From: Elioraea tepida
GTDB lineage: Bacteria > Pseudomonadota > Alphaproteobacteria > Acetobacterales > Acetobacteraceae
Reading direction: 5' to 3'
DNA length: 64,000 bases
NCBI RefSeq assembly: GCF_019203965.1
Contig: NZ_CP076448.1
Span: 1,069,001 to 1,133,000 of the forward strand
Positions 17,235-27,645 of the stretch are shown here, in pieces (position 1 is the first letter of the stretch; each line of letters starts with the position of its first letter). The translations under genes were made by a program, and so were the position numbers. The notes under the pieces are model-generated. The model was not told where the DNA came from. It worked only from the letters and a program-made list of their open reading frames with translations, and ran no database searches.

Positions 17235-19010
17235 ATGGGTTTCTTGCGCCTCTATCTCCGCGTGCTCGGGGAGCTCGCGCCTGAGCGGTGGCTCGCGATC
17301 GCGCTTGCTGCGGCGAACGTGCTGCTCGCTGGGCTCGTGTTCCTCGAGCCCGTGCTGTTCGGCCGCGTGGTGGACATGCTCGCGCGCAGCGAGGCGATGC
17401 CGGCCGAGGCCGTCTGGTCGGGCACGCTTGCCCTGCTCGCGGTCTGGGCCGCCGTCGGGATCGGCGGCATCGTCGCCAACATCCTCGTCGCGCGCGAGGC
17501 CGACCGGCTGGCCCACCGCAACCGGCTCGCGGCGATGGCGCGCTACTTCCAGCACGTGCTCGGGCTTCCGCTCTCCTTCCACGGCGACACGCACTCGGGG
17601 CGGCTGCTCAAGGTCATGCTCTCGGGAGCCGACAACATGTTCTGGGTGTGGCTCGGCTTCTTCCGCGACCATCTCTCCACCTTCGTGATCGCGCTCGTGC
17701 TCCTGCCGCTCACACTCCTGCTCAACTGGCGGCTTGCGCTTCTCCTGATCGTTCTCGCCCTCTCGTTCGCGATCGGCGCGGCTGTCGTGATCCGCCGCAC
17801 CCACGAGGGACAGCGCAGCGTCGAGAGCCACCACGCCGCGCTCGCGGCCACCGCAGGCGATGCGCTCGCGAATGTGATGCTCGTCCAAAGCTTCGTGCGC
17901 CTCTCGGCAGAGGCGCGCCTGTTCCAGGACGGGATACGGCGCCTGCTCGAGGCGCAATTCCCGGTGCTTGACTGGTGGGCGCTTCTGACCGTGCTCACGC
18001 GCGCCGCCTCGACGCTCACGGTGATCGCGATCTTCCTCCTCGGCACCGCGCTGCACCTCCAGGGCCACGCAAGTGTCGGCGAGATTGTCACCTTCATGGG
18101 CTTCGCGACCCTCCTGATCGGCCGGCTCGAGCAGGCGATGGGGTTCGTGTCGACCATGTTCCTGCAGGCGCCCGCGATCGCCCTTTATTTCGAGGTGATG
18201 GACACGCAGTCCACGGTCGCCGACCCGCCCGGGCTTCCTGCGATGCCGCGGCCGCGCGGCGCGGTCGCCTTCGAGCATGTGAGCTTTGCCTATCCGGGCG
18301 GCCCACCGGTGCTCTCCGACGTCTCCTTCGAGGCAGCGCCTGGCCAGACGGTCGCTCTCGTCGGCGAGACCGGGGCAGGGAAGTCGACCACCATGGCGCT
18401 GCTGCAACGGTTGTGGGACCCGCAGTCGGGGCGGGTGACCATCGACGGGATCGACATACGCTCCGTCAGCCTCGACTCGTTGCGCTCGCATATCGGCGTG
18501 GTGTTCCAGGAGAACCTTCTGTTCAACCGCTCGTTCCGGGAAAACCTCCTGGTCGGCCGCGCGGATGCGACCGATGCCGAGCTCGAACAGGCCTGCCGCC
18601 TCGCCCAGGTGCACGACTTCATCCTCCGCCAGCCGCAGGGCTATGACACCCGCGTGGGCGAGCGCGGCGCCTCGCTTTCGGGCGGGCAGAGGCAGCGTCT
18701 TGCGATCGCGCGGGCGTTGATCAAGGACCCGCCGATCCTGATCCTCGACGAGGCGACGAGCGCGCTCGATGCCGCGACCGAGGCCAAGGTGCAACTCGCG
18801 CTCCGCGCTCTGATGGCGGGCCGCACGACCTTCGTGATCGCCCATCGGCTCTCGACGGTTCGCGAGGCCGACCTGATCCTCGTCTTCGCCGAAGGCAGGA
18901 TCGTCGAGCGCGGCAGCTATGACGAGCTGGTCGCGCGGGGCGGCGCCTTCGCCCAGCTTGTTGCGACCCAGCTCGCCGCCGGGGCGCCTGTACGCGAGGC
19001 GGTCGACTGA
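17235..19010 (+). CDS. ndvA: Cyclic glucan-type ABC exporter (NdvA-like, permease fused to ATPase)
   Basis: This 591-residue protein has the length of NdvA/ChvA. The N-terminal half has six membrane segments and opens LRLYLRVLGELAPERW with VFLEPVLFGRVVDML, as in the cyclic beta-1,2-glucan exporters. The ATPase half carries Walker A GETGAGKSTTMALLQ, the Q-loop VFQENLLFNRSFRENLL, signature LSGGQRQRLAIARALI, Walker B ILILDEATSALD and the switch His in IAHRLST. The family flips cyclic glucan or another polysaccharide to the periplasm. No glucan synthase (NdvB) is in the window, so the substrate remains an inference from similarity. Confidence 0.82.
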   Translation: MGFLRLYLRVLGELAPERWLAIALAAANVLLAGLVFLEPVLFGRVVDMLARSEAMPAEAVWSGTLALLAVWAAVGIGGIVANILVAREADRLAHRNRLAAMARYFQHVLGLPLSFHGDTHSGRLLKVMLSGADNMFWVWLGFFRDHLSTFVIALVLLPLTLLLNWRLALLLIVLALSFAIGAAVVIRRTHEGQRSVESHHAALAATAGDALANVMLVQSFVRLSAEARLFQDGIRRLLEAQFPVLDWWALLTVLTRAASTLTVIAIFLLGTALHLQGHASVGEIVTFMGFATLLIGRLEQAMGFVSTMFLQAPAIALYFEVMDTQSTVADPPGLPAMPRPRGAVAFEHVSFAYPGGPPVLSDVSFEAAPGQTVALVGETGAGKSTTMALLQRLWDPQSGRVTIDGIDIRSVSLDSLRSHIGVVFQENLLFNRSFRENLLVGRADATDAELEQACRLAQVHDFILRQPQGYDTRVGERGASLSGGQRQRLAIARALIKDPPILILDEATSALDAATEAKVQLALRALMAGRTTFVIAHRLSTVREADLILVFAEGRIVERGSYDELVARGGAFAQLVATQLAAGAPVREAVD

Positions 19011-19055
19011 GGGGAGCGGGACCGCCCGGGGTGTGGCGCGGCCGGCGATCTCCGG

Positions 19056-19076
19056 CGCGCGGCGTCACGTCGCGCG
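19056..19076. terminator. Possible bidirectional hairpin between convergent genes
   Basis: CGCGCGGC (19056-19063) and GTCGCGCG (19069-19076) pair over 8 bp with one G-U around a 5-nt loop. No U-run follows on either side, so this is only a candidate. Confidence 0.3.
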
Positions 19077-19113
19077 GTTCGGGCGTGCCGCGGGCCTCGG
19101 CGCGGTTGAGCCG

Positions 19114-20508
19114 TCAGCGTCGCGGCAGGGCGGCGAGCGCCTGGAACACACGCGCCCACGCCACGAGGCCGCGGTCGAAGCTCGCGGCACGGAAGAACTC
19201 GTTGGGCGCGTGGAAGTCCTCGTCCGCCGTCGAGAACGACATCGGCACCGTGTCGAGACCGAGACGTTCCTTGAAGAGTGCGCAGAGCGGCAGCGTGCCG
19301 CCGATCCGCGTGCGGACGCACGGCACGCCATAGACCCCCTCGAGCACGTCTTCGACCAGGGCGAGGGCGGGATGGTCGCGCGCAATCTCATAGGCTCTCG
19401 CACCTCCCCCGCCCGGGCGTATCTCGATCGTCGCCTCCGGCGGGCAGGCGGCGCGGAGGTGCGCCGCCACCGCCTCCACCACACGCTTCGGGTCCTGCCC
19501 CGGAACGAGGCGGCAGGTGATCTTCGCATGCGCCTCGCAGGGAAGGACGGTCTTCGAGCCGTCGCCCTGGTAGCCACCCCACAGCCCGTTGATCTCGAGG
19601 GTCGGGCGAAGCCAGATCTTCTCGAGCACCGACCGCGAAGGCTCGCCCCACGCCGCCTTGGCGCCGACGGCCGCAAGCCAGGCCGCCTCGTCGAACGGCA
19701 CGGCGGCGAGCTCGGCGCGGTCCTCGTCTGTCGTCTCCCGCACGCCGTCATAGAAACCCGGCACCGCGACGCGGCCGTCGGGCTCGTGCAGCGAGGCGAT
19801 GAGGCGCACGATCGCCACAAGCGGGTTGAGGATCGCCCCGCCGTAACTGCCGCTGTGCATGTCCTTCGATGCCGTGCGCAGCGTCACCTCGAGCTTGCAG
19901 ATGCCGCGCGTGGAGACCGAGACGTCGGGACGGTCGGGGAACAACATGCCGCCATCGGCTGAGAGGCAGAGATCGGCGCGCAGCAGATCGCCGTGCCGGT
20001 CGAGGATGGCGCCGAGAGAGGGGCTTCCCGTCTCCTCCTCGCCCTCGAAGAACACCTTGACGTTGCAGGGCAAACGGCCGGTGGTGGCGAGCCAGGCCTC
20101 GATCGCGGCGAGGCTGATGCAGAGCGTGGCCTTGTCGTCCGAGGCGCCGCGGGCGTAGAGGCGGCCCTCCCGCAGGGTCGGCTCGAAGGGGGGCGTGGTC
20201 CAGAGCTCGAGCGGCTCGGGCGGCTGGACGTCGAAATGCGCGTAGACGAGGATCGTGGGCGCGTCCTCAGACCCGAGCCACTCGCCATAGACGGCCGGAT
20301 GGCCGCCCTCCTGCAGAATGCGCACATTGCCAAGCCCGGCCCGGTTGCAGCGTGCGGCCACCCACTCCGCCGCGCGGCGCACCTCGGCGGCATGGTCGGG
20401 CTTGGCGCTGACCGAGGGGATACGCACGAGCTCGAGGAACTCGGCCCAGAGCCGGTCGCGTTCGTTGCGGAGCCACGCTTCGGGCAGGTCGGTCACACCG
20501 GCGTTCAT
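19114..20508 (-). CDS. M20 family dipeptidase
   Basis: This protein has 464 residues; the ATG at 20508 follows GGAGGGAAG and overlaps the stop of the upstream SDR. Metal motifs in order are VYAHFDVQPPEPLELW, LYARGASDDKATL, FEGEEETGSPS and ADEDFHAPNEF, typical of the CNDP/ArgE-type dipeptidase subgroup, which cleaves dipeptides or N-acyl amino acids in the cytosol. The lid domain contains STRGICKLEVTLR and DMHSGSYGG. It is the last gene of a four-gene minus-strand operon whose divergent neighbour is a peptide-type binding protein. This suggests it performs the final hydrolysis of an imported amide or peptide. Confidence 0.9.
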   Translation of the reverse strand: MNAGVTDLPEAWLRNERDRLWAEFLELVRIPSVSAKPDHAAEVRRAAEWVAARCNRAGLGNVRILQEGGHPAVYGEWLGSEDAPTILVYAHFDVQPPEPLELWTTPPFEPTLREGRLYARGASDDKATLCISLAAIEAWLATTGRLPCNVKVFFEGEEETGSPSLGAILDRHGDLLRADLCLSADGGMLFPDRPDVSVSTRGICKLEVTLRTASKDMHSGSYGGAILNPLVAIVRLIASLHEPDGRVAVPGFYDGVRETTDEDRAELAAVPFDEAAWLAAVGAKAAWGEPSRSVLEKIWLRPTLEINGLWGGYQGDGSKTVLPCEAHAKITCRLVPGQDPKRVVEAVAAHLRAACPPEATIEIRPGGGGARAYEIARDHPALALVEDVLEGVYGVPCVRTRIGGTLPLCALFKERLGLDTVPMSFSTADEDFHAPNEFFRAASFDRGLVAWARVFQALAALPRR

Positions 20509-21263
20509 CACTTCCCTCCGTCGACCGCAAGCGTCTGGCCGTTGATGTAGGCGGCGTAGTCGCTCGCAAGAAACAGCACGGCATGCACCATGTCCTCGGG
20601 CGTGCCAAGGCGTCGCAGGGCGATCCCCTCGAGCAGCGCGCGCTGCCCCGCTTCGCCATAGGCCTGCCATTGCCGCATGGTCGAGGGGTTGGAGAGGACG
20701 AAGCCCGGCGCGACGCTGTTGACGGTGATGCCGAAGGGCCCGAGCTCGTGCGCGAGCTGTCGCGTCAGCCCGATCTGCCCCGCCTTGGCCGCGGCATAGG
20801 CCTGGATGCCCGTCTTCGACACGCCGAGGCCGGCTCCTGAGGAGATGATCACGATCCGACCGCGGCGATGTGCCTTCATCGCGGGCGCCGCCGCCTGGGA
20901 GACGGCGAAGGCAGCGGTGAGGTTCACGCGCAGGATCGCGTCCCAGTCGGCGTCGCTCACCTCTTCGATCGGCCGCCCCGCCTGGCCGCAGACGCCGCCA
21001 GCGTTGTTCACGACCACGTCGACCGCGCCGCCCGCGGCCGCCTCGACGGAGGCGACCCAGGCCCGAACCGCTGCGCGGTCGGTCACATCGACCACGCTTG
21101 TCTCGATTCCGGGCGTTCGCGCCGTTACCGCGAGGTTGCCGGCATCGAGGTCGCAGGCGAACACCCGCGCGCCGCGGAGGGCAAAGCCGCGCGCGATCGC
21201 CCGGCCGATCCCGTGCCCGGCCCCGGTGACGAGAACCGCCTGACCGTCGAAGCGTATGTTCAT
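20508..21263 (-). CDS. SDR family oxidoreductase
   Basis: This protein has 251 residues, a classical short-chain dehydrogenase: nucleotide loop TGAGHGIGRAIA, NNAG at the end of strand 4, catalytic Ser in IVIISSG and the YAAAKAG Tyr-Lys pair, with a C-terminal NGQTLAVDGGK. The start is the ATG at 21263, overlapping the preceding gene by 4 bp (ATGA), and its stop overlaps the next start. It is therefore translationally coupled on both sides. It probably oxidises a hydroxyl in the operon's pathway; the substrate is unknown. Confidence 0.92.
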   Translation of the reverse strand: MNIRFDGQAVLVTGAGHGIGRAIARGFALRGARVFACDLDAGNLAVTARTPGIETSVVDVTDRAAVRAWVASVEAAAGGAVDVVVNNAGGVCGQAGRPIEEVSDADWDAILRVNLTAAFAVSQAAAPAMKAHRRGRIVIISSGAGLGVSKTGIQAYAAAKAGQIGLTRQLAHELGPFGITVNSVAPGFVLSNPSTMRQWQAYGEAGQRALLEGIALRRLGTPEDMVHAVLFLASDYAAYINGQTLAVDGGK

Positions 21264-22291
21264 GCCGCGACGAGGCCTGCAAGCTCGAGGAGGTTCGCGT
21301 CCGTCATCGGCCGCCGTCCGTCCTCGATCTCGTGGATCATCGCGACGAGATGGTCGATCAAGGGCGTGGCGAGACCGTGACGCCGGGCGATCACCGACAC
21401 AGGTACGAGCTGCGCGTCCACCTCCGTCCGACGCTTGCGCACCGCAAGGTCGCGCCACACACCCGAGTGCGTCTTGGCGCTCGTTCGGTTGAAGGCGACC
21501 ATCGCCGCGATCGAGGCCTTCGCTGCCGCCTCCGTTCCGCCGGGACGAAAGGCGTCCGGGTCGAAGCCGTTGAAGCCCTCAGCCCGCACGCCCTCGGCTG
21601 CGGCCACTGCCATCACCTCGCGGCCGAGGCCGAGCCAGAGCGGAAACAGAGACGGATTGGCGAGCGCGCCGGCGATGCTGTCCTGCCCCGTCGCCTGCGC
21701 GAAGAGCATCGCGCCATAGGCGAGCTTGCCCCAGAGATAGCCCCAGATGTTGTCGGTCATGACTGCCCGGTCGTCGACATCGAGCATGAGCCGGTGCAGG
21801 CTCACGAGCCTGCCGGTGATCCGCCCGTCAAGCTCGCCGAGCACGACCGCGCCGCGATTGCCGTAGAGAACCTCGCCCGGGCCCATCCAGTCGGCGCCGA
21901 AATTCACGAAAGCGCCCATCGTCCGCTCGCGCCCCACGATCGGCGCGATCACCGTCTCGCACAGACCGTTCTGCAGGCTGAGCACGTAGCCGTCCGAGGC
22001 GAGATGGGGCAGGAGCGCTGTCGTCGCGGCCTGCGTGTGGTGCGCCTTCACGCAGAGGAACACCTTGCGCCACACGCCGGTGAGCTCGGAAGGCAGGAAG
22101 GCCGGGGCGGTAACGGAGAACTCCGCCACCGGGCCCCTGATCGCGAGCCCACGTCCAGGCGCGGCGATCGCCCGCACATGCTCCTCAACGATGTCGACGA
22201 AGGTGACGTCATGCCCCGCGCGCACGAGGAAGGCGCCGACCGTGCCGCCGATCGCTCCCGCACCCCAAACCAGGATCGGATCACCGGGCAT
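21260..22291 (-). CDS. Ketopantoate reductase family protein
   Basis: This 343-residue protein has the N-terminal NADP fold ILVWGAGAIGGTVGAFLVRAGHDVTFVD, and the family marker LSLQNGL appears after the cofactor domain. The C-terminal helical domain has the KLAYGAMLFA region that corresponds to the conserved KxxxN area of ApbA/PanE. The context is a catabolic operon, not pantothenate synthesis, and such PanE paralogues are common in degradative clusters. The true substrate is therefore probably another 2-keto or 2-hydroxy acid. It lies 12 bp after the creatininase-like gene and overlaps the SDR. Confidence 0.85.
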   Translation of the reverse strand: MPGDPILVWGAGAIGGTVGAFLVRAGHDVTFVDIVEEHVRAIAAPGRGLAIRGPVAEFSVTAPAFLPSELTGVWRKVFLCVKAHHTQAATTALLPHLASDGYVLSLQNGLCETVIAPIVGRERTMGAFVNFGADWMGPGEVLYGNRGAVVLGELDGRITGRLVSLHRLMLDVDDRAVMTDNIWGYLWGKLAYGAMLFAQATGQDSIAGALANPSLFPLWLGLGREVMAVAAAEGVRAEGFNGFDPDAFRPGGTEAAAKASIAAMVAFNRTSAKTHSGVWRDLAVRKRRTEVDAQLVPVSVIARRHGLATPLIDHLVAMIHEIEDGRRPMTDANLLELAGLVAA

Positions 22292-22303
22292 CGCTCTCCC
22301 CCT

Positions 22304-23002
22304 TCACCATCCGTTCTCCAGGAGCTCGCGGGTCTCGGCGACGGCGGTGCGCCAGATCGCGAGCATCTCCTCGTCCGGCCTCTGGTAGAGGCCGGCGAAG
22401 TTGCCGTCGCCGATCAGCGCGCGCACCTCCGAAGCCGGCCGGCCGGCGATCGCCGAGGTGTCGATCGGCTCCTTGCGGCCTTCGGGCAGCGCGACGCCAG
22501 CAAGCCGCGTCCAGGGGAAGTTCTCCATCCAGGAGCCGTGGCTCGCCACCGCGTCGGTCGCCTGCACCGCGGCCCAGGTGCGCGGCGCGTTCCACCAGTT
22601 GTGGAAGCGCACGCGGTGGCCGGGCCGCATCGACGCCCATTCGCGCACGAAGGCATCGACCGGGTTGTTCCCGCCATGGCCGTTGACGATCAGCACGCGC
22701 CGGAAGCCCTGGGCGGAGAGGCTGTCGAGCACATCGCCGACGACGGCGAGGAGCGTGCTCACCCGAAGCGACACGGTGCCGGGATAGGCCAGGAAATAGG
22801 GAGCAAGCCCGTAGGGCATCACGGGGAACACCGGCACGCCGAGCGGTTCGGCCGCTTCCGCGGCCACGCGCTCGGCAAGGATCGCATCGACCGCAAGCGA
22901 GAGATAGGCGTGCTGCTCAGTGGAGCCGAGCGGCAGGACGGCACGGTCGTCCCGCTCGAGCCAGTCCTCGACCGCCATCCAGTTCATGTCCGCGATCCGC
23001 AC
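22304..23002 (-). CDS. Creatininase family amidohydrolase-like protein
   Basis: This 232-residue protein contains VLPLGSTEQHAYLSLAVDA, corresponding to the metal site GSxEQHGxHLPLxTD of creatininase and related FAPy or mycofactocin-type hydrolases, then VNGHGGNNPVDAF (metal His) and SHGSWMENF (metal Glu). The EQH His, the following Asp and the NGHGGN His are kept, while the usual GPHLP segment is altered to AYLSL. It heads a four-gene operon on the minus strand. The family opens cyclic amides or hydrolyses formamides, fitting uptake of an amide by the divergent binding protein. Confidence 0.88.
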   Translation of the reverse strand: MRIADMNWMAVEDWLERDDRAVLPLGSTEQHAYLSLAVDAILAERVAAEAAEPLGVPVFPVMPYGLAPYFLAYPGTVSLRVSTLLAVVGDVLDSLSAQGFRRVLIVNGHGGNNPVDAFVREWASMRPGHRVRFHNWWNAPRTWAAVQATDAVASHGSWMENFPWTRLAGVALPEGRKEPIDTSAIAGRPASEVRALIGDGNFAGLYQRPDEEMLAIWRTAVAETRELLENGW

Positions 23003-23082
23003 CGCCCTGCGCTTCCCCCACCTTCCGCTCCGTCGCCGGCGACGTTACGCTCCCCCGTCACTCAGGCAAGGGGAGAGGTGCG

Positions 23083-24672
23083 ATGCGAGGATTCCGGTTC
23101 CTGGCTCGGCTCGGTCTGGTCGCCGCGGCGTTGTTCGCCGCTCCGCCCGGAGCGCTGGCGCAGGAGCTTCGCATCGGCGTGCGCGCAGGCCCCGAGGCGA
23201 TCGACCCGCACTACATGGCGCTCGGCAACCACGCCGCCGCGCTCAAGAACATCTTCGACCCGCTCGTGTGGGTGGATGAGAACCTGCAGGTCCAGCCGGG
23301 CCTCGCCGTCTCCTGGAGGCCGGTGAACGACACGACCTGGGAGTTCAAGCTCCGCCCGAACGTGCGCTTCCACGACGGTTCGCCCTTCACGGCGGCGGAC
23401 GTGAAGTTCTCGATCGAGCGCGTGCCCTCCGTCGCGGGGCCCGACGGCGGGCTCGTGATCTACACCCGCTCGATCGTCGGGGTGGACATCGTCGACGACC
23501 TGACGATCCGCATCCGCACCAATGTGCCGAACGCCGCTCTGCCGCAGGACATGACGCGGATGTTCATCGTCTCCTCGCGGATCGCCCCCGACAGCAAGGC
23601 GCCAGAGTTCAATTCTGGCCGTGCGGCGATCGGCACCGGCCCGTTCCGCTTCGTCTCCTGGACACCGCGCGGCGACCTCGTGATGGAGCGCTTCCCCGGC
23701 CACTGGCGCGGTGATGCGCCGTGGAGCCGCGTCACCCTGGTCGAGATCAGCAACGATGCGGCGCGCGTCGCGGGCCTGCTCTCGAACCGGGTGGACTTCG
23801 CCAACTACGTGCCCGTGAGCGACATCGCCCGCCTCAAGCGCGAGCGCAACATCGCCGTGTTCCAGGGCGAGAGCATCTACACGTTCATCCTTTACCCCGA
23901 CCTGCGCGAGGACATGTCCGCCCCGGCGATGCGGATGATCACCGACAAGCAGGGCAACACGCTCTCGCGCAACCCGTTCCGTGATCGTCGCGTGCGCGAG
24001 GCGCTGTCGCTTGCGATCGACCGTGCCGGGATCGCGCAATCGGTGTTCGAGGGCACGGCGGTGGTGGCCGACCAGCTGATGCCGAACTACATGTTCGGCG
24101 CCAACCCGAACCCGCAACCGCTCCGCTACGACCCGGCCCGGGCGCGCGCCCTGCTCGCCGAGGCCGGCTATCCGAACGGGTTCCGCTTCCCGCTCTACTG
24201 CTCGTCCGACCGCCTGCCGGGTGACGGCGCGACCTGTGCCGCGCTCGGCCAACTCTTCGCCCGCGTCGGCCTCGACGTTCAGGTGAACGCCCAGCCGCGG
24301 ACCGTGTTCTTCCCCGCCCGCACGCGCGGCGACTACCCGATCACCATGGCGGGGTGGGGCACGCTCACCGGCGAGGCGGGATATGCGCTGTCCTCCTTCG
24401 TGCACTGCAAGCGCGAGGGCGGCCGCTACGGCGCCTTCAATGTCAGCCATTACTGCAACGAGGAGCTCGACCGGATCATCGCCGAGGCGATGGGCACGCT
24501 CGATGACGCCAAGCGCCGCGAGCTGTTCCAGAAGGCGCAGGACATGGCGGTGGCCGATTACGGGCAGATCCCGATCGTCACCCTGCCAACGGTCTGGGCC
24601 GGCCGCGCCAACCTGACCTGGACGCCGCGCGCGGACGAGGACACGCTCGCCTTCTTCATCCGCCCGCGCTGA
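23083..24672 (+). CDS. ABC transporter substrate-binding protein, peptide/nickel family (SBP_bac_5)
   Basis: This protein has 529 residues; the ATG follows GGGGAGAGG. Residues 1-26 are a signal peptide ([12 protein letters not shown]). Family hallmarks are [52 protein letters not shown] and [14 protein letters not shown]. It is a periplasmic receptor for oligopeptides or similar amides. No permease gene is adjacent. It is divergent from the amidohydrolase-type operon (19114-23002), and the importer at 27646-30562 lacks a binding protein, so either could be its functional partner. Confidence 0.93.
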   Translation: MRGFRFLARLGLVAAALFAAPPGALAQELRIGVRAGPEAIDPHYMALGNHAAALKNIFDPLVWVDENLQVQPGLAVSWRPVNDTTWEFKLRPNVRFHDGSPFTAADVKFSIERVPSVAGPDGGLVIYTRSIVGVDIVDDLTIRIRTNVPNAALPQDMTRMFIVSSRIAPDSKAPEFNSGRAAIGTGPFRFVSWTPRGDLVMERFPGHWRGDAPWSRVTLVEISNDAARVAGLLSNRVDFANYVPVSDIARLKRERNIAVFQGESIYTFILYPDLREDMSAPAMRMITDKQGNTLSRNPFRDRRVREALSLAIDRAGIAQSVFEGTAVVADQLMPNYMFGANPNPQPLRYDPARARALLAEAGYPNGFRFPLYCSSDRLPGDGATCAALGQLFARVGLDVQVNAQPRTVFFPARTRGDYPITMAGWGTLTGEAGYALSSFVHCKREGGRYGAFNVSHYCNEELDRIIAEAMGTLDDAKRRELFQKAQDMAVADYGQIPIVTLPTVWAGRANLTWTPRADEDTLAFFIRPR

Positions 24673-24711
24673 GGGAGGGAGGGCGGCGCGCGCCGGGGCC
24701 GGCCGGCGCGC

Positions 24712-25614
24712 GTGCCGATGCCCCAGGGAACGCGATCGCCGATCTTCGAGGCCGCGGCGCTGAGCTTCGCCGCCGCCGCTCTCTTCGTTGCCGAAACAGT
24801 CTTCGTCAAGCTGCTTGCGGGCATGGTTCCCGTCACCACCATCGTGCTTGTGCGGGCAGCGGCGCAGATCCTCTGGGTCCTGCCCGCGCTCGCCCGGGGT
24901 GGCTTCGCGGTCCTTCGCACGAGCCACCCTCTCCTGCACCTCATGCGCGGGCTGTTCAGCCTCGCGTGCTGGGTTCTCTACTACTGGTCGTTCCAGCACC
25001 TGGACCTGGCCACGGCCACGGTTCTCTCCTTCACGAGTGTGCTGTTCGTCACCGCGCTTGCCGGGCCGGTGCTCGGCGAGGTGGTGCGTTGGCGTCGCTG
25101 GAGCGCAACCCTCGTCGGCTTCGCCGGTGTGGTGGTGATCGCCCGGCCCGGCAGCTGCGGCCTCGATCCGGCCGTCGCCGTCGCTCTCGTCTCCGCCCTG
25201 TTCGGCGCCGGCATCGTGCTGACCACCAAGCAGCTCTCCCGAACCGAGCGAACCGATACGATCATGGTCCATATCGGGCTCGTGACCTTTGCAGGTGCGC
25301 TGCCGCTGGCGCTGCCCGCCCTCACCCTGCCCGAGCCGTGGCAGGCGGGGTGGCTCGCGTTGATGGCAGTCGCCGGGCCGGCCGGCATGCAGCTCTGGAT
25401 CAGCGCCTTCCGCCTCGCCGACGCAAGCGTGCTCGCACCGCTGAGCTATGTGCGCCTCGTCTTCGCCGGAATCGCGGGCCTGATGCTGTTCGGCGAGCGG
25501 CCGGACGGGTGGACGGTTGCCGGCTCGGCGTTGATCGTCGGCAGCGCGCTCTACATCACCCGCCGCGAGGCGGCCCTCGCACGGCAGCGGGCGGCGATCC
25601 CCGATCGGCGCTAA
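24712..25614 (+). CDS. DMT superfamily transporter (EamA type)
   Basis: This 300-residue protein has ten hydrophobic segments arranged as two EamA repeats (about 10-145 and 150-290). Typical pieces are [39 protein letters not shown] and [22 protein letters not shown]. The GTG at 24712 and the ATG two codons later are both possible starts. It is an inner-membrane carrier, probably for export or import of small metabolites. It follows the binding protein gene by 39 bp. Confidence 0.88.
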   Translation: MPMPQGTRSPIFEAAALSFAAAALFVAETVFVKLLAGMVPVTTIVLVRAAAQILWVLPALARGGFAVLRTSHPLLHLMRGLFSLACWVLYYWSFQHLDLATATVLSFTSVLFVTALAGPVLGEVVRWRRWSATLVGFAGVVVIARPGSCGLDPAVAVALVSALFGAGIVLTTKQLSRTERTDTIMVHIGLVTFAGALPLALPALTLPEPWQAGWLALMAVAGPAGMQLWISAFRLADASVLAPLSYVRLVFAGIAGLMLFGERPDGWTVAGSALIVGSALYITRREAALARQRAAIPDRR

Positions 25615-25673
25615 CGCAGCATTTACCAAGATCTGCGCACTCAACGGGCGAGGTTTTCGTTGAGGTGCCGACC

Positions 25674-27638
25674 ATGCGCTTGACCATACGCCGCACCGCG
25701 ATCGCCAGCCAGGTTATCCTCGCCCTGCTGATCGCCGGCTGTGCCTGGCTCGCGCTCCGCTCCGCACAGCAGGCGGAGGAGAGGGTAACAACCATCTTCG
25801 AGTATCACCTCTCGCCCCTGTTGCGCCTCAAGGCGCTCTCTGACGGCTATGCCGTGTTCGTCGTCGATGCGAGCCACAAGGTGAACAACGGCAACTGGAG
25901 CTGGGCGGAGGGGCGGGAGTCGCTCGCCAAAGCGTCCGCCGAGATCGAGAGCGCCTGGCGCGACCTGCGCGGCAGCATCACCTCCGGCGAGGGGCTTGCG
26001 CTTCTGAGCGCGGTCGAGGCGCGACGGGCGCAGGCCCAATCGCTGCTGCGAGACCTCGTCGCGGTGTTCGCCGCCGAGGACCGCGCCGCGCTCGATCGGA
26101 TCGTCCGCGAGCGCCTCTACCAAACGATGGACCCGCTGACGGAGGCGCTCGACCGGCTCGCGGCCTACGAGGTCGCGTCGGGGGCAGCTGAGCGCGCGGC
26201 GATGGTCGAGGCGGCGGCGGCGCAGCGCCTCACCGCTCTCGTGCTCGGTGCCATCGCGCTTGCGATCGCCGCCGCGGTGGCGGTCGGGCTGCAGATCACC
26301 GTGCTCGGGCCGTTCGGGGCGATGACGGCGGCGATGCGGCGGATCGCCGCGGCGGAGTGGAGCACGCCCGTCCCCTGCACGGGCCGGCGCGACGAGCTCG
26401 GCGAGATGGCCGCCGCTCTCGCCACCCTGCGCGACGCCGGCAGCGAGGCGGAGCGGCTTCGCGCCGAGCAGGATCGCGAGCGGGAGAAGGCCGAAGCCGC
26501 GCGGAAGCGCTCGCTCGTCGAGATGGCCGAAGCGATCGAGGACGCAACCGGTGCAACGCTTGCCTCCGTCAGCGCAACGAGCGAGCGCGTCCGCGCCGAG
26601 GCCCGGGCGATGGCGGAGGGAACCGAGCGCGTCGGCGTCAACGCCCAGGCCGTGGCGGCGGCGGCGCAGCAGTCGCTCGCCTCAGCCGAGACGGTCGCCG
26701 CTGCGGCGGAGGAGCTCACGGCGAGCATCGGCGAGATCACCGACCGGGTGCGCGAGGCCGCGGCGACGGCGCAGCGCACGGCCGGTGAGGCGGAACGCAC
26801 CGAGGCGGCGGTGGCCGCGCTTGCGGGCGCGGTGACGAATGTCGGCGAGGTGGTGCGCCTGATCAGCGAGATCGCTGGGCAGACGAACCTGCTTGCGCTG
26901 AACGCGACGATCGAAGCCGCCCGCGCGGGCGAAGCGGGCAAGGGCTTCGCCGTGGTCGCCTCCGAGGTGAAGAGTCTCGCCGGCCAGACCGCGAAGGCGA
27001 CCGAGGACATCGCCGCTCGGATCGAGGGGATCCGCCGCGAGACGCAGGCCTCCGTCTCGGCCGTGCGCTCGATCATCGGCAGCGTCCGCGAGGTCGATCA
27101 CCTGGCCGCGGCGATCTCCGACGCCGTGGGCCAGCAGCTCGCCGCGACCCAGGAGATCGCGCGGACGGTCGCCGAAGCCGCCTCCGCCTCGCGCGAGGTC
27201 ACCAGGCGGATCTCGGAGGTCTCGCGCGAGGCGGTCGCGGCCGGGGAGCAGGCGCGCAGCGTTGGCACAGAGGTCGAAGAGCTCGCGGCTTCCGTCTCCA
27301 CCCTGCGGCGTGAGCTCATTCGCGTGGTGCGCACCGCCGTTCCGGAGGTGGATCGTCGCCGCGAGCCGCGCGCACTGGCCGCGGGCATGGTGCGCTTCGC
27401 GCATGGCGGGGGCAGCGTCGAGCTCGCGCTTCTCGATGTCTCGTCGGAGGGCTTTGCCGGCCGCGCCGACCGCCCCGTTCCTGAAGGCGTGGAGGGGGTC
27501 GCGTCTGCGTTTGGCTTGAACGCGCGCTGCACCGTCGTCTCGGGCGGCGAGGGCAGGGTGGGCTTCCGCTTCGCCGATGCCGCGGCCGCCGCCCCCTTCG
27601 TCGCGGCGATCCGCGGCGAGATGCGGCGCGCCGCCTAA
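25674..27638 (+). CDS. Methyl-accepting chemotaxis protein with C-terminal PilZ domain
   Basis: This protein has 654 residues; the ATG at 25674 is used, and an in-frame GTG lies at 25665. A first membrane helix (about 9-29), a helical periplasmic sensor of about 150 residues (4HB-like) and a second helix (about 182-206) are followed by HAMP and a long signalling coiled coil with the invariant tip [20 protein letters not shown] and [15 protein letters not shown]. Residues about 555-650 are a PilZ domain: RREPR (RxxxR) near 561 and DVSSEG (DxSxxG) near 588 are the two c-di-GMP contact motifs. The receptor should relay to CheA and be tuned by c-di-GMP. No pentapeptide for CheR tethering is present. 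Confidence 0.9.
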   Translation: MRLTIRRTAIASQVILALLIAGCAWLALRSAQQAEERVTTIFEYHLSPLLRLKALSDGYAVFVVDASHKVNNGNWSWAEGRESLAKASAEIESAWRDLRGSITSGEGLALLSAVEARRAQAQSLLRDLVAVFAAEDRAALDRIVRERLYQTMDPLTEALDRLAAYEVASGAAERAAMVEAAAAQRLTALVLGAIALAIAAAVAVGLQITVLGPFGAMTAAMRRIAAAEWSTPVPCTGRRDELGEMAAALATLRDAGSEAERLRAEQDREREKAEAARKRSLVEMAEAIEDATGATLASVSATSERVRAEARAMAEGTERVGVNAQAVAAAAQQSLASAETVAAAAEELTASIGEITDRVREAAATAQRTAGEAERTEAAVAALAGAVTNVGEVVRLISEIAGQTNLLALNATIEAARAGEAGKGFAVVASEVKSLAGQTAKATEDIAARIEGIRRETQASVSAVRSIIGSVREVDHLAAAISDAVGQQLAATQEIARTVAEAASASREVTRRISEVSREAVAAGEQARSVGTEVEELAASVSTLRRELIRVVRTAVPEVDRRREPRALAAGMVRFAHGGGSVELALLDVSSEGFAGRADRPVPEGVEGVASAFGLNARCTVVSGGEGRVGFRFADAAAAAPFVAAIRGEMRRAA

Positions 27639-27645
27639 AGCACGC

